From Brevundimonas naejangsanensis DSM 23858 (GTDB lineage Bacteria > Pseudomonadota > Alphaproteobacteria > Caulobacterales > Caulobacteraceae), in the NCBI RefSeq assembly GCF_000421705.1, contig NZ_ATXN01000005.1:186001-250000 (forward strand): 64,000 nucleotides of DNA, written 5' to 3'. Shown here in pieces: positions 29,722 through 38,846 of the stretch. Numbering within the stretch: the first letter of the stretch is position 1; each line of letters starts with the position of its first letter. The position numbers and the translations under genes are program-made. The notes below the pieces were generated by a model. It saw only the letters and a program-made list of their open reading frames with translations. It searched no databases and was not told the DNA's origin.

Positions 29722-30891
29722 ATGCTGCAAGCCCTGTTGGACCGAACCTTTCAGACGCGGGCGATCCGGGTGCGTCTTCCGGACGGTCGGGAACTGACGG
29801 CAGGTCCGGGCGAGCCGGAGCTGACGGCCGTGCTGACGGACATGAAGGCGGCGGTCGCCATCGCCGCCAATCCTGACCTCGCCCTGGGCGAGGCGTTCAT
29901 GGACGGGACGTTCCGGATCGAGGGCGGCACCGTCTACGACTTCCTGCAATTGACGACTTCGCAGATGGCGCTGCGACCGCGTTCGCCGAAGCTCAACTGG
30001 ATGCAGCGCATCCGGCGAGGGGCGGAACAGGCCAACGACCGCCTGCATGCGCGCAGCAACGTCCACCACCATTACGATCTGACGGTCGATTTCTATCGCC
30101 TGTTTCTGGACGAGGACCTGCAATATTCCTGCGCCTTCTTCGAGACGCCGGACGCCAGTCTGGAACAGGCCCAGGTCGCCAAGAAGCGCCGCCTGATCGA
30201 CAAGCTGTTGCTGGAGCCTGGCCACACCGCCCTGGACATCGGCGCCGGTTGGGGCGGGTTGGGCCTGTCGATGGTCGAGCGCGGCGCGCACGTGACCGGC
30301 GTCACCCTGTCCACCGAACAGCACCGCACGGCCAATGAACGGGCGACGGCGCTGGGCGTCACGGACCGGGCCGACTTCAGGCTTCAGGATTACCGCGACC
30401 TGGACCAGACCTTCGACCGCATCATCTCGGTGGGCATGTTCGAGCATGTCGGCGTGCCGAACTATCAGGAGTATTTCGACACCGTCGCCCGCCTGCTGGA
30501 CGACGACGGGGTGGCGGTGATCCACGCCATCGGCCGCAACTCGCCGCCCAACCGCACCCAGCCGTGGATCCGCAAATATATCTTCCCCGGCGGCTATATC
30601 CCCGCCTTGTCGGAAGTTCTGCCCGCCATCGAGCGCGCGGGGTTGTGGGTCACGGACATGGAAATCTTGCGCCTGCACTACGCCGAAACGCTGCGGCATT
30701 GGCGTGAGCGGTTCCTGGCCCGACGCGGCGAGGCGCGAGCCATGTATGACGAGCGCTTCTGCCGGATGTGGGAGTTCTATCTGGCCTGCAGCGAGGTCGC
30801 CTTCCGCGAACTGGGCCACATGGTCTTCCAGCTGCAACTGACAAAGAAACAGACGGCCGTGCCGCTGAGCCGGGACTATCTGTGCGGGTAG
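29722..30891 (+). CDS. cfa: Cyclopropane-fatty-acyl-phospholipid synthase
   Basis: 389 aa, AdoMet-dependent enzyme that adds a methylene across unsaturated acyl chains in membrane phospholipids. The N-terminal lipid-binding part has NPDLALGEAFMDGTFRIEGG. The AdoMet site is HTALDIGAGWGGLGLSMVERG (about residues 170-190), preceded by SNVHHHYDLTVDFYRLFLDEDLQYSCAFF in segments and followed by SVGMFEHVGVPNYQEYF with the bicarbonate-binding region. An ATG with GGAGGAACGGG upstream defines the start. Transcribed divergently from ybhB. Confidence 0.95.
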   Translation: MLQALLDRTFQTRAIRVRLPDGRELTAGPGEPELTAVLTDMKAAVAIAANPDLALGEAFMDGTFRIEGGTVYDFLQLTTSQMALRPRSPKLNWMQRIRRGAEQANDRLHARSNVHHHYDLTVDFYRLFLDEDLQYSCAFFETPDASLEQAQVAKKRRLIDKLLLEPGHTALDIGAGWGGLGLSMVERGAHVTGVTLSTEQHRTANERATALGVTDRADFRLQDYRDLDQTFDRIISVGMFEHVGVPNYQEYFDTVARLLDDDGVAVIHAIGRNSPPNRTQPWIRKYIFPGGYIPALSEVLPAIERAGLWVTDMEILRLHYAETLRHWRERFLARRGEARAMYDERFCRMWEFYLACSEVAFRELGHMVFQLQLTKKQTAVPLSRDYLCG

Positions 30892-30918
30892 ATGCGGCTT
30901 TTTCGCTGTCTGCGAATG

Positions 30919-31387
30919 TCAGTGCGAGGGGGGCGACGAAGGAGCAGGAATGCGACGGATTACGCTGGGTGAAACGCGCTTGTCAGGTGCGCATTCGAAA
31001 CAAGGCAGTTCTTCATTTAATACCTTGTCGTAAGCGTTATAGATCAGCATTTCTTGGTTGAAAGCATCGGCGTCGCCATAGCCGCATCCGTTCGACAAAA
31101 CCGATATTCCTGCTCCGCTCACAGTAGTTAGCTTCAGGAATATTGCAGGGTGAGCAGGATGATCCGGCTGGGTGACGATGTAGAGCCTCGCCTTCTGATC
31201 ATCGCGATAGATTGAGCTTCCTAGCGCGTACTCGTCCGAGATGATGGAGCGTTTGCCTTTATCTCACTGAGCAAGGCGTCGAAGCCCTTGGCGCATTCCA
31301 TCACCCCGTTTCCGGCTTCATAAGCTGGTTGCTCTCGTGAACAACCGGCCAGAAAAAAGCCGCCCCGATCAACAGGACGGCTCTCAT
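30919..31387 (-). pseudogene. Degraded lipoprotein gene with two frameshifts
   Basis: The ATG at 31387 overlaps the purS TGA. Reading MRAVLLIGAAFF, frame is lost within the A6 run at 31353-31358 (minus-strand T6); restoring one base gives FLAGCSREQPAYEAGNG, a proper lipobox. A second one-base loss near 31256-31258 shifts the frame again; with correction the sequence continues GKRSIISDEYALGSSIYRDD through to SGAGISVLSNGCGYGD and ends near CFECAPDKRVSPS. Only the last 67 codons form an intact frame now. The product would be a small lipoprotein of unknown role. Sequencing error at homopolymers is the alternative. Confidence 0.7.
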
Positions 31388-31626
31388 CAGGCGACTTCGA
31401 TCCGGTAGCTTTCGATGACCGTATTGGCCAGCAGGGTCTCGCACATGCGCTTCACCTCGGCCTCCTTGTCGGCGACGGCGTCGTCGAGGTCGAACTCGAT
31501 CAGCTTGCCGACGCGGGCGCCTGAGACGCCGGCCCAGCCCAGACCCTGCAGGGCGCCTTCGACGGCCTTGCCCTGAACGTCCAGAACGCCGGGCTTGAGG
31601 AAGACGTGAACTTTAACCTTGGCCAT
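31387..31626 (-). CDS. purS: Phosphoribosylformylglycinamidine synthase subunit PurS
   Basis: 79 aa from ATG 31626. PurS dimers bridge PurL and PurQ and channel ammonia. KVHVFLKPGVLDVQGKAVEGAL and RVGKLIEFDLDD are typical, as is the final MCETLLANTVIESYRIEV. The start overlaps the purC stop (TAATG at 31624-31628) and the stop overlaps the following degraded gene, so purC-purS is one transcriptional unit. Confidence 0.96.
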   Translation of the reverse strand: MAKVKVHVFLKPGVLDVQGKAVEGALQGLGWAGVSGARVGKLIEFDLDDAVADKEAEVKRMCETLLANTVIESYRIEVA

Positions 31627-32387
31627 TAATGCAGCCCTCCCTGAATCACGGTCGGCATGTCCTTCATGATGCCGAGGCGGCGGGCCACCTCGGTGTAGCT
31701 TTCGATGACGTCGCCCATGTCGCGGCGGAAGCGGTCCTTGTCCAGCTTCTCGCCCGTGGTCGAATCCCACAGGCGGCACGAGTCGGGGCTGATTTCGTCG
31801 GCCAGGATGACGCGGCTGAAGTCGTTCTCCCACACGCGGCCGAACTCGATCTTGAAGTCCACCAGGGTGATGCCGACGGCGCCGAACATGCCGCACAGAT
31901 AGTCGTTCACCCGCACCGTCATGGCCAGGATGTCGTCCAGTTCCTGCGTCGAGGCCCAGTTGAACGCCGTGATGTGCTCTTCGGTCACCATCGGGTCGTT
32001 CAGCTCATCCTTCTTGTAGTAGAATTCGATGATTGAACGGGGCAGGGGCGTGCCCTCTTCCTGGCCCAGGCGATGGGCCAGCGATCCGGCGACGACGTTG
32101 CGGCAGACCACTTCCAGCGGAATGATCTCGACTTCACGGATCAGCTGCTCGCGCAGGTTCAGGCGCTTGATGAAGTGGTTGGTCACGCCGATGCCGTGCA
32201 GGCGCGACATGATGAATTCGCTGATGCGGTTGTTGATGACGCCCTTGCCCTCAAGCGTCGCCTTTTTCTGGGCGTTGAAGGCGGTCGCATCGTCCTTGAA
32301 ATACTGGATCAGCGTGCCCGGCTCAGGCCCCTCGTACAGGATCTTGGCCTTGCCCTCGTAGAGCTTCTTGCGCTTGGTGTTCATCAT
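31626..32387 (-). CDS. purC: Phosphoribosylaminoimidazole-succinocarboxamide synthase
   Basis: 253 aa from ATG 32387 (a second ATG follows at 32384). Joins CAIR and aspartate to SAICAR with ATP. The [16 protein letters not shown] opening is the ATP-binding signature; [25 protein letters not shown] and the [11 protein letters not shown] tail are typical. The open frame to 32597 is not conserved. The 250 bp between purC and the divergent zeta-subunit gene contains no structure I can name. Confidence 0.96.
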   Translation of the reverse strand: MMNTKRKKLYEGKAKILYEGPEPGTLIQYFKDDATAFNAQKKATLEGKGVINNRISEFIMSRLHGIGVTNHFIKRLNLREQLIREVEIIPLEVVCRNVVAGSLAHRLGQEEGTPLPRSIIEFYYKKDELNDPMVTEEHITAFNWASTQELDDILAMTVRVNDYLCGMFGAVGITLVDFKIEFGRVWENDFSRVILADEISPDSCRLWDSTTGEKLDKDRFRRDMGDVIESYTEVARRLGIMKDMPTVIQGGLH

Positions 32388-32645
32388 CGGGTCCCGGACG
32401 GGAAGAAAAACAGATGGCCGCAAAACGAAAAACGCGCGGCCCGAAGGTCGGGGCGGCGCGATCCTGAATCGACGGCGGCTATAACAGAGCCACGCGCCCT
32501 TTAACCGAAGGGCGTCTGTGACACAAATATCCTGAAGCGACCCTGCGTCAGCATCCGCGACCGAAGTCTGGTTGCGTTCGCTCGCGCCGGGGGCCATAGA
32601 GCCGTTTGCGGGCGAGACTAGCCCGTGACTGGAGTTACGACGCGC

Positions 32646-32969
32646 ATGACGACCTTCGACGATCGGGAACAGGCCTTCGAGGCCAAGTACGCCCTCGATC
32701 AGGAACAGGAATTCAAGGCCATCGCGCGTCGCAACAAGATGCTGGGCCTGTGGGCGGCCGAGAAGATGGGCCTGTCGACCGAAAGCGCCGAGCAGTACGC
32801 CGCCGCCGTGGTCCGCGCCGACTTCGAGCAGCCGGGCGAGGAAGACGTCTTCCGCAAGGTCGCCGGCGATTTCAAGGGCTCGGGCCTGACGGTGTCCGAG
32901 GGCGAACTGCGCTCCAAGATGGACGAACTGGCCTCGATCGCCCGCGAACAGATCCGCGCCGGCGAATAA
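32646..32969 (+). CDS. F1-ATPase inhibitor zeta subunit (DUF1476)
   Basis: 107 aa from ATG 32646 ([19 protein letters not shown]). Family members form a four-helix protein that binds F1 and blocks rotation; the role is established in Paracoccus. [23 protein letters not shown] and [32 protein letters not shown] are visible family blocks. It has no signal peptide. The intact N-terminal segment, inhibitory in Paracoccus, is present. A strong hairpin terminator follows. Confidence 0.9.
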   Translation: MTTFDDREQAFEAKYALDQEQEFKAIARRNKMLGLWAAEKMGLSTESAEQYAAAVVRADFEQPGEEDVFRKVAGDFKGSGLTVSEGELRSKMDELASIAREQIRAGE

Positions 32970-32993
32970 TTTTCTTCCCCGCGATGGGAATGC

Positions 32994-33035
32994 AGAAGGG
33001 CCGCGACCGGCACGGTCGCGGCCCTTCTTTCATTT
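32994..33035 (+). terminator. Rho-independent terminator after the zeta subunit
   Basis: A 16-bp perfect stem (32994-33009 with 33013-33028) around GCA, followed by TTCATTTCG. It lies 25 bp beyond the stop and may also serve the converging fasciclin gene. Confidence 0.8.
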
Positions 33036-33042
33036 CGCGGCC

Positions 33043-33666
33043 TTACTTCGGCATCAGCACCGTGTCGATGACGTGGACCACGCCGTTGGACTGGGCCACA
33101 TCGGCTTGTGTGATCATGGCCTTGCCGCCCTTGGCGTCGGTGATCTCCCACTTGCCGCCGCCCATGTCCTTGGCGGTCAGCTTCTCGCCCTGAACGGTGG
33201 TGAGGGTGGCCGTCCCGCCGTTGGCCTGAGCCTGGGCGGCGAGGTCGGCGGCCGTCACGCGGCCGGGCACGACATGATAGGTCAGCAGCTTGGTCAGGGC
33301 CGCCTTCTGCGCCGGCTGCATCAGACCTTCGCGCGTTGCGGCCGGAACCTTCTCGAAGGCGGCGTTATCCGGAGCGAAGACTGTGAAGGGGCCGGGGCCC
33401 TGCAGCCGCTCGGTCAGGCCTGCGGCCTGCAAGGCGCTGACCAGGGTGGTCAGGTTCGGCGCCTTGGACGCATTGGCGACCAGATTGTCGGACGGATTCA
33501 TCGCTACGCCGCCGATCATGGGCTCGGTCGTGGCGGGGGCGACGGTCGGGGCTGGCGTCTCGACCGGGGCGGGCTCCTTCCTGGCGTCGTTCTGGCCGCA
33601 GGCGGCCAGCGCCAGCAGGGCGAAGCTCGAAACAGCCGCGAGCGTGGCGGTGCGATAAGTCGTCAT
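33043..33666 (-). CDS. Fasciclin-domain lipoprotein
   Basis: 207 aa. The signal peptide ends in LLALAACGQN with a lipobox Cys at residue 23; a proline/threonine-rich linker follows. Residues about 60-207 form one FAS1 domain: LTTLVSALQAAGLTERLQGPGPFTVFAPDNAAFEKVP, then LTYHVVPGRVTAADL and the final NGVVHVIDTVLMP, in parts. FAS1 proteins mediate adhesion or envelope interactions. The protein is probably exposed in the periplasm. It converges with the zeta gene. Confidence 0.9.
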   Translation of the reverse strand: MTTYRTATLAAVSSFALLALAACGQNDARKEPAPVETPAPTVAPATTEPMIGGVAMNPSDNLVANASKAPNLTTLVSALQAAGLTERLQGPGPFTVFAPDNAAFEKVPAATREGLMQPAQKAALTKLLTYHVVPGRVTAADLAAQAQANGGTATLTTVQGEKLTAKDMGGGKWEITDAKGGKAMITQADVAQSNGVVHVIDTVLMPK

Positions 33667-33787
33667 GGCTTCTCTCCTTCGGTGAACGGGCGGCGCCCGC
33701 GTCGGAAGGGATTACGGTTCAGCGCCCGAAAAGGATGCGCGCGAGATCAAATTTTCCGGCGCGATCCGTGAACGGAGGTCGGCCCGA

Positions 33788-34297
33788 TCACCTGTCGGCG
33801 GCGACCAGATAGGGGCTCAAAACCGACCATCGCGCCCGTTTTTCATCAAAGGGCCGGGCGTGGGCGGGGCTGGAGGACGGCAGGTCGATCAGGGCGGCAG
33901 TGGTCGCGCCCTCAAGGATGCGTCGCCCCGCGCGCGCCGCCGTTCCGCCATTGAAGGCGACGGATCTCAAGGCCGGGAGACGCGCCGTGAGGGCGATCAG
34001 GTCGGCGGCTTCGGGGTTGCGTATGGCGGCGTCCAGACTGCCTCGACGTTCAGCCGAGGCGATCACGTCCCAAAGCCCGACGCTATGCATCAGGAGGGCC
34101 TCCAGCCGGGCTGCATAGGGCAGGGCGGCCAGCGGTATGCCGAGCAAGGCCTCCATCAGCCGCCAGAAGGCGTTGCGCGGGTGGGCGTAGTATTGACCCG
34201 CGCTCAGCGAGGCGTCGCCGGGCAGACTGCCGAGAATGAGAACGCGTGTGCGTTCGTCAACGACAGGCGCAAAACCGACCCGGCGGGGCACGGTCAA
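33788..34297 (-). CDS. Hypoxanthine-DNA glycosylase (UDG superfamily, family 6)
   Basis: 169 aa. The opening VLILGSLPGDASLSAGQYYAHPRNAFWRLM combines the motif-1 GSLPG and YYAHPRNAFW that characterise the HDG branch, which removes deaminated adenine from DNA. The C-terminal motif is LPSSSPAHARPF, with Ser-Pro-Ala-His near residue 147. It starts 4 bp from the purB stop, so the two may share a transcript. Confidence 0.85.
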   Translation of the reverse strand: MTVPRRVGFAPVVDERTRVLILGSLPGDASLSAGQYYAHPRNAFWRLMEALLGIPLAALPYAARLEALLMHSVGLWDVIASAERRGSLDAAIRNPEAADLIALTARLPALRSVAFNGGTAARAGRRILEGATTAALIDLPSSSPAHARPFDEKRARWSVLSPYLVAADR

Positions 34298-34301
34298 GCG
34301 A

Positions 34302-35603
34302 TCAGCCCTCGCCGAAAACCCTTGCGAAGATCACGTCCACGTTCTTGGTGTGGTAGCCGAGGTCGAACAGGGCCTCGAGCTGGTCGTGGGGCAGGGTGAC
34401 GCGCGGGTCGGCCTTCAGGAAGTCGATGAAGACGCCTTCGCCGCGCCAGACCTTCATGGCGTTCTCCTGAACCGCCGCATAGGCGTCTTCGCGCGACACG
34501 CCCGCCTGGGTCAGGGCCAGCATGACTCGTTGCGAGAAGACCAGGCCGCCCAGGCGGTCGAGGTTCTTTTGCATGTTCTCAGGGTAGACGTTCAGGCGCT
34601 CGATCACGCCCGCCAGACGGTGCAGGGCGAAATCCAGATGGATGGTGGCGTCCGGACCGATGCCGCGCTCGACCGAGGAATGGCTGATATCCCGCTCGTG
34701 CCACAGGGCGACGTTCTCCATCGCCGGGGTCACGGCCGAGCGGACCAGACGGGCGAGGCCGGTCAGGTTCTCGGTCAGGATCGGGTTGCGCTTGTGCGGC
34801 ATGGCCGATGAGCCCTTCTGACCCTTGTCGAAGAATTCTTCGGCTTCGAGGACTTCGGTGCGCTGCAGGTGGCGGATTTCCACAGCCAGACGCTCGACCG
34901 AGGAGGCGACGACGCCGAGGGCGGCGAAATAGGCGGCGTGGCGATCGCGCGGGATGACCTGGGTCGAGACCGGCTCGACGCTGAGGCCCATCTGGTCGGC
35001 GACGTATTGTTCGACCGCCGGATCGACGTTGGCGAAGGTGCCGACGGCGCCCGAGATGGCGCAGGTGGCGATCTCTTCACGCGCCGTGATCAGACGACGT
35101 TTGGCGCGCTGGAACTCGGCGTGATAGCCGGCCAGCTTCAGGCCGAAGGTGACAGGCTCGGCGTGGATGCCGTGCGAACGGCCGACGGTCGGGGTGTATT
35201 TGTGTTCCTTGGCGCGCTTTTCCAGCGCGGCCAGCACCCGGTCGACGCCGCCCAGCAGCAGGTCGGTGGAGCGCGCCAACTGCACCGCGAAACAGGTGTC
35301 CAGCACGTCCGAAGACGTCATGCCCTGGTGCAGGAAGCGGGCCTCTTCGCCGACGATCTCGGCCACATGCGTCAGGAAGGCGATGACGTCATGCTTGGTG
35401 ACGCTTTCGATCTCGTCGATGCGGTCGGCGTCGAAGGTCGCGTCCTTGCCCTTGGTCCAGATGGCCTGCGCGGCCTCGGTCGGAATGACGCCCAGCTCGG
35501 CCATTTTCGTGGCGGCGTGGGCTTCGATCTCGAACCAGATCTTGTACTTGGTCTCTTGCGACCAGATGGCGACGGCGTCGGGGCGGGAATAGCGCGTGAT
35601 CAT
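34302..35603 (-). CDS. purB: Adenylosuccinate lyase
   Basis: 433 aa. Removes fumarate from SAICAR and adenylosuccinate. HQGMTSSDVLDT (about residues 93-104), the active-site RSHGIHAEPVTFG near 144, and the superfamily signature GSSAMPHKRNPIL near 263 are all present; the last holds the flexible catalytic loop. The MITRYSRPDAVAIWSQETKYKIW start is the alphaproteobacterial/Gram-positive form. It completes the pathway with purA and purC in the window. Confidence 0.97.
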   Translation of the reverse strand: MITRYSRPDAVAIWSQETKYKIWFEIEAHAATKMAELGVIPTEAAQAIWTKGKDATFDADRIDEIESVTKHDVIAFLTHVAEIVGEEARFLHQGMTSSDVLDTCFAVQLARSTDLLLGGVDRVLAALEKRAKEHKYTPTVGRSHGIHAEPVTFGLKLAGYHAEFQRAKRRLITAREEIATCAISGAVGTFANVDPAVEQYVADQMGLSVEPVSTQVIPRDRHAAYFAALGVVASSVERLAVEIRHLQRTEVLEAEEFFDKGQKGSSAMPHKRNPILTENLTGLARLVRSAVTPAMENVALWHERDISHSSVERGIGPDATIHLDFALHRLAGVIERLNVYPENMQKNLDRLGGLVFSQRVMLALTQAGVSREDAYAAVQENAMKVWRGEGVFIDFLKADPRVTLPHDQLEALFDLGYHTKNVDVIFARVFGEG

Positions 35604-35750
35604 GGACGCGTCGTGTCGTTCGCAAGGGGCCGGGAGTCAAGGTTGGCCGGGTCGAAGTGGAGGCTTTTGGGCATCACTTCCGCGCGGATCGGCATTCTGC
35701 AGCGTGAAAATCTTGACTGGCCAGCGCCCTGTCCCAGATAGAGCGCGCTC

Positions 35751-35797
35751 AGAGGACGACCTCTCCCATCATGGGCATGACGCCGGGACGACCCGGC
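35751..35797 (+). promoter_or_regulatory. Guanidine-II riboswitch (mini-ykkC)
   Basis: Two short hairpins each expose an ACGA loop, the hallmark of the class. P1 is AGAGG-ACGA-CCTCT at 35751-35764 and P2 is GCCGGG-ACGA-CCCGGC at 35782-35797, separated by 17 nt. The gdx-type SMR gene begins 23 bp further on, with AGGGAG between. Guanidinium binding joins the loops and, in known cases, frees the ribosome-binding site. TTGACT at 35713-35718 may be the promoter -35 element. Start of transcription is not determined. Confidence 0.9.
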
Positions 35798-35819
35798 ACG
35801 CCATGCAAGGGAGACTGTC

Positions 35820-36140
35820 ATGGCCTGGATTTTCCTTCTGCTCGCCGGTCTGTTCGAGATCGTCTGGGCCTTCCTGATGAAGATGTCGGAGGGCTTCACC
35901 AGGCCGTGGCCGACCATCGGCACCATCGGCTTCATGATCGTCAGCTTCGGTCTGCTGTCGATCGCGATGAAGACGCTGCCCTTGGGCACGGCCTATGTGA
36001 TCTGGACCGGCATCGGCGCGGTGGGAGCCTTCGTGGTCGGCATCGCCGTGCTGGGCGAGCCGATCACGCCGATGCGCGTTCTCGGCGCCGTGCTGATCGT
36101 CAGCGGCCTGGTCGTGCTGAAGCTCGCCTCCAGCCAGTGA
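35820..36140 (+). CDS. gdx: SMR-family guanidinium exporter (SugE/Gdx)
   Basis: 106 aa with four transmembrane helices, the small multidrug resistance fold that works as a dimer. MAWIFLLLAGLFEIVWAFLMKMSEG includes Glu13, the conserved proton/substrate residue, and the following helices carry IAMKTLPLGTAYVIWTGIGAVG and the C-terminal ILIVSGLVVLKLA. SugE-type proteins with a guanidine riboswitch export guanidinium rather than drugs. ATG 35820 has AGGGAG upstream. The only gene controlled by the riboswitch here. Confidence 0.93.
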   Translation: MAWIFLLLAGLFEIVWAFLMKMSEGFTRPWPTIGTIGFMIVSFGLLSIAMKTLPLGTAYVIWTGIGAVGAFVVGIAVLGEPITPMRVLGAVLIVSGLVVLKLASSQ

Positions 36141-36166
36141 CGGCCGGGGCGCGCGCCGGGACTCGC

Positions 36167-37858
36167 CTAGCGCGAGCCCCCGCCCAGCACAGCCTCGGCC
36201 ACCTGCAGCGGGGCCGGGGCGGGCGGGACGTAGTCGAGGCGGATCGGCACGGCGCGCGCGCCCGCGGCCAGGGCTTCCAGCGTCTTGACCGGCGCGCCCA
36301 TCATCCGCTGATAGATCCAATAGGCCGCGACGACCTTTTCGACGTATTCGCGGGCCTGAGGCACGTCGATGGTCTCGATCAGCAGCAGGGGGTCGGCGTC
36401 GGCGCCCAGCTTGCGGATCGCCGCCAGCATCGGCCCCGGCCCGGCGTTGTAGGAGGCCACCGTCTTCAGCAGGTCGCCCTGAAAGGACTCGATCTGGAAC
36501 AGGCGGTTCACATAGTCCTGGCCCAGCTTCATGTTCACCGCCGGGTCCAGCAGGCGCTGGGGCGTGCGGACATAGCCCTGGTCCCCGGTCATGTGGGCGG
36601 CGGTGGTCGGCATCACCTGCATCAGCCCATAGGCCCCAGCGCCTGAGCGGGCGTTGGCGTTGAAGTCCGTCTCCTTGCGCGCAATGGCGTAGACGAGGGC
36701 CTTCTCGATGGTGAAACCGCCCATCGGCTGCAGTTCGGGCATCGGGTAGCGGATGGCGTCGATGCGGCTGGCCTCGGACTGGGCGGCGCGGCCTGAGGAA
36801 ACCAGACGATAGAGACCGGCCCACATCTGGCGGGCCGCGTTGTCGCCGCTGGCGGCGCGCAGACCGTTGCGGGCGGCCAGTTCAGCGTCGCTGCGGCGAC
36901 CGACCTCGTACAGGGCCACCGTGCGGCGGGCGTCCTCGTCGGACTGGATGAAGGCGTTGAGCGCGCGCGTATCGACGCCGAGGGGCTCGGGCGTCAGGGA
37001 GGCGCGTTGCAGCGTCGCCTCATAGGGGCGCGGCCCCATGTTCTCGATCACCGGCTCCTCGCCCAACTGATGCAGGGCGATCTGGCCGTAGAAGGTGGCC
37101 GGCCAGCGCGCGGCCTGGCGCAGGTATTCGACCACGCGCTCCTGGCGGCCCGACTGGCCCGCCGCCCGCGCCGCCCAGAAGGCGCCGCCGGAGCGCACCC
37201 AGGGATCCTCGGTCGGGTCCTGGGCCACGTGCTCAAAGGCGCGGAAGGCGTCGGCGTGCTGATCCATCCGCCAGGCGGCCAGCCCGGCCGTCCACCAGTC
37301 GCCGATCTGCTGGCCCATTTCATAGGCGCCGGGCAGATCGTCGTTGTTCAGGGCCACGCGCGCGGCCTTGGCGGGATCGTTGACGCCGCCGTCGCCGGGG
37401 CTGGTCAAGCTGGCCCAGGTGCGGCTGATCAGGCCGCCGGGGCGCTTCGGCTCAGCCGCGCCGTCGGGCAGCCGCCGCATGGCCAGGGTGTAGACCCGGT
37501 CGGCCATCGGCAGGTCGGAATAGGTCTCAAGCCAGGCCGCCAGTTCGTCATAGGTGGCGACGTGGCTGGGATGGAACAGACGCTCGAACTCGACCTGACC
37601 CAGCAGGACGCGGTCCTTGGCCTGACGCGCCGAGTTGCGGGCCAGCTCCAGATCGCCGCGCCGCAGGGCGTCGAAGGCGGTGGTGTAGCTGAGGCGGTCC
37701 TCGCTGCTCAGCGCCGTGGGCGAGGCCTCGGCGACAGCGGCCGTCGCAACATAGGGGCGGGAAGAATCCGCATCCTCGGCCTGGGCTGCGCCTGCAACGA
37801 CGGCGCACAGGGCGAAGGCGAACAGAGACGCACGACGCGCCCGGCGGAAAGAATACAT
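36167..37858 (-). CDS. Soluble lytic murein transglycosylase
   Basis: 563 aa with a signal peptide (MYSFRRARRASLFAFALCAVVAGAAQA), so periplasmic. A long alpha-helical superhelix (residues about 50-380) resembles the U-domain of Slt70. The SLT catalytic domain starts at EKALVYAIARKETDFNANARSGAGAYGLMQVMP, with Glu of KETDF as the acid catalyst, and continues to VASYNAGPGPMLAAIRK. It cleaves peptidoglycan to anhydro-muropeptides. Converges with gdx. Confidence 0.9.
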   Translation of the reverse strand: MYSFRRARRASLFAFALCAVVAGAAQAEDADSSRPYVATAAVAEASPTALSSEDRLSYTTAFDALRRGDLELARNSARQAKDRVLLGQVEFERLFHPSHVATYDELAAWLETYSDLPMADRVYTLAMRRLPDGAAEPKRPGGLISRTWASLTSPGDGGVNDPAKAARVALNNDDLPGAYEMGQQIGDWWTAGLAAWRMDQHADAFRAFEHVAQDPTEDPWVRSGGAFWAARAAGQSGRQERVVEYLRQAARWPATFYGQIALHQLGEEPVIENMGPRPYEATLQRASLTPEPLGVDTRALNAFIQSDEDARRTVALYEVGRRSDAELAARNGLRAASGDNAARQMWAGLYRLVSSGRAAQSEASRIDAIRYPMPELQPMGGFTIEKALVYAIARKETDFNANARSGAGAYGLMQVMPTTAAHMTGDQGYVRTPQRLLDPAVNMKLGQDYVNRLFQIESFQGDLLKTVASYNAGPGPMLAAIRKLGADADPLLLIETIDVPQAREYVEKVVAAYWIYQRMMGAPVKTLEALAAGARAVPIRLDYVPPAPAPLQVAEAVLGGGSR

Positions 37859-37953
37859 GACGCGGCGGCCCCCTTCGTCGGCGTCGGCCCCGTCTCGATT
37901 CGGGATTCTACGACGCTCTGCGGACTGGTCTCCAAGGGGGCAGGATGCCTGAA

Positions 37954-38760
37954 TCAGGCGCCCGGCTCAACCACTTCGCTTCGCAGACGGACGGACAAAT
38001 CGAGAATGTCTTTCCAAACCAGACCCTTGGCCTGGGGTTGGCGCAACAGGAAGGCGGGATGAAGGGTGGCGATGGCGGGCGCGGCGATTCCGCCCTCGGG
38101 CAGCCATTCGCGCCATTGCCCGCGCATCCGCATGATGCCGTCGTCGGTCTTCAGCACGGCCTTGGCCGCTGACGCCCCGACCAGCAGCACCGCCTTGGGC
38201 TTCAGCAGGGTCGCGGCGCGCTCGACGAAGGGGGCGCAGGCGGCCTGTTCCTGGGGCGTCGGGGCGCGGTTTCCGGGCGTCTTCCAGAAGACGGTGTTGG
38301 TGATGAAGGCGTCGTCCAGCAGGCTCGCCGCCGTCAGGATGCGGTCCAGAAGCTGTCCGGCCTGACCGACGAAGGGCTGGCCGCGCACGTCTTCCTCGGC
38401 GCCGGGGCCTTCGCCGATGATCATCAGCGCCCCTTGCGGATTGCCGCGCGCGAACACGGCCTGACGGGCGCCCATGGCGCGCAGGGGGCAGCCCTCGAAG
38501 GCGGCGATGGCTTCAGCCAGTTCGTCCAGCGTCGACGCGCCCGCCGCCAGACGACGGGCCTCGGCCGCCGCCTCATCGACGGACGGCGCCGCGCCGGGCG
38601 CGCGCAGGGGCGTCACCGTGGCCGGTCCCTTGGCCGCGACCGGGGCGACGAAGACGGTCCGGTCGATCGGCTCGTCCTCGAAACAGGCGTCCACGCCCGC
38701 GTCGCGCCAGAAGGCGAACAGGGCCTCTGCGGCAGCCATATCGACGGAGGGGGCGTTCAT
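37954..38760 (-). CDS. Uracil-DNA glycosylase, family 4-like
   Basis: 268 aa. A variable N-terminal region of about 90 residues precedes the UDG core. Motif 1 is IIGEGPGAEEDVRGQPFVGQAGQLLDR and motif 2 HPAFLLRQPQAKGLVW. Family-4 enzymes normally ligate a 4Fe-4S cluster through four Cys. Here only Cys in EGCPLRAMG and AACAPFVERA remain where two pairs are expected; the positions of the second and fourth Cys read Arg and Leu. The cluster is therefore probably absent, as in some alphaproteobacterial relatives. Excises uracil from DNA. Confidence 0.85.
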   Translation of the reverse strand: MNAPSVDMAAAEALFAFWRDAGVDACFEDEPIDRTVFVAPVAAKGPATVTPLRAPGAAPSVDEAAAEARRLAAGASTLDELAEAIAAFEGCPLRAMGARQAVFARGNPQGALMIIGEGPGAEEDVRGQPFVGQAGQLLDRILTAASLLDDAFITNTVFWKTPGNRAPTPQEQAACAPFVERAATLLKPKAVLLVGASAAKAVLKTDDGIMRMRGQWREWLPEGGIAAPAIATLHPAFLLRQPQAKGLVWKDILDLSVRLRSEVVEPGA

Positions 38761-38846
38761 AGGACCCTAGGCAATAGGCCTTGACCGCCCCCGCGTCACC
38801 TCCCGATAAGGCGAATAACCACGACGACAATGAGGATTGAGGGGAT

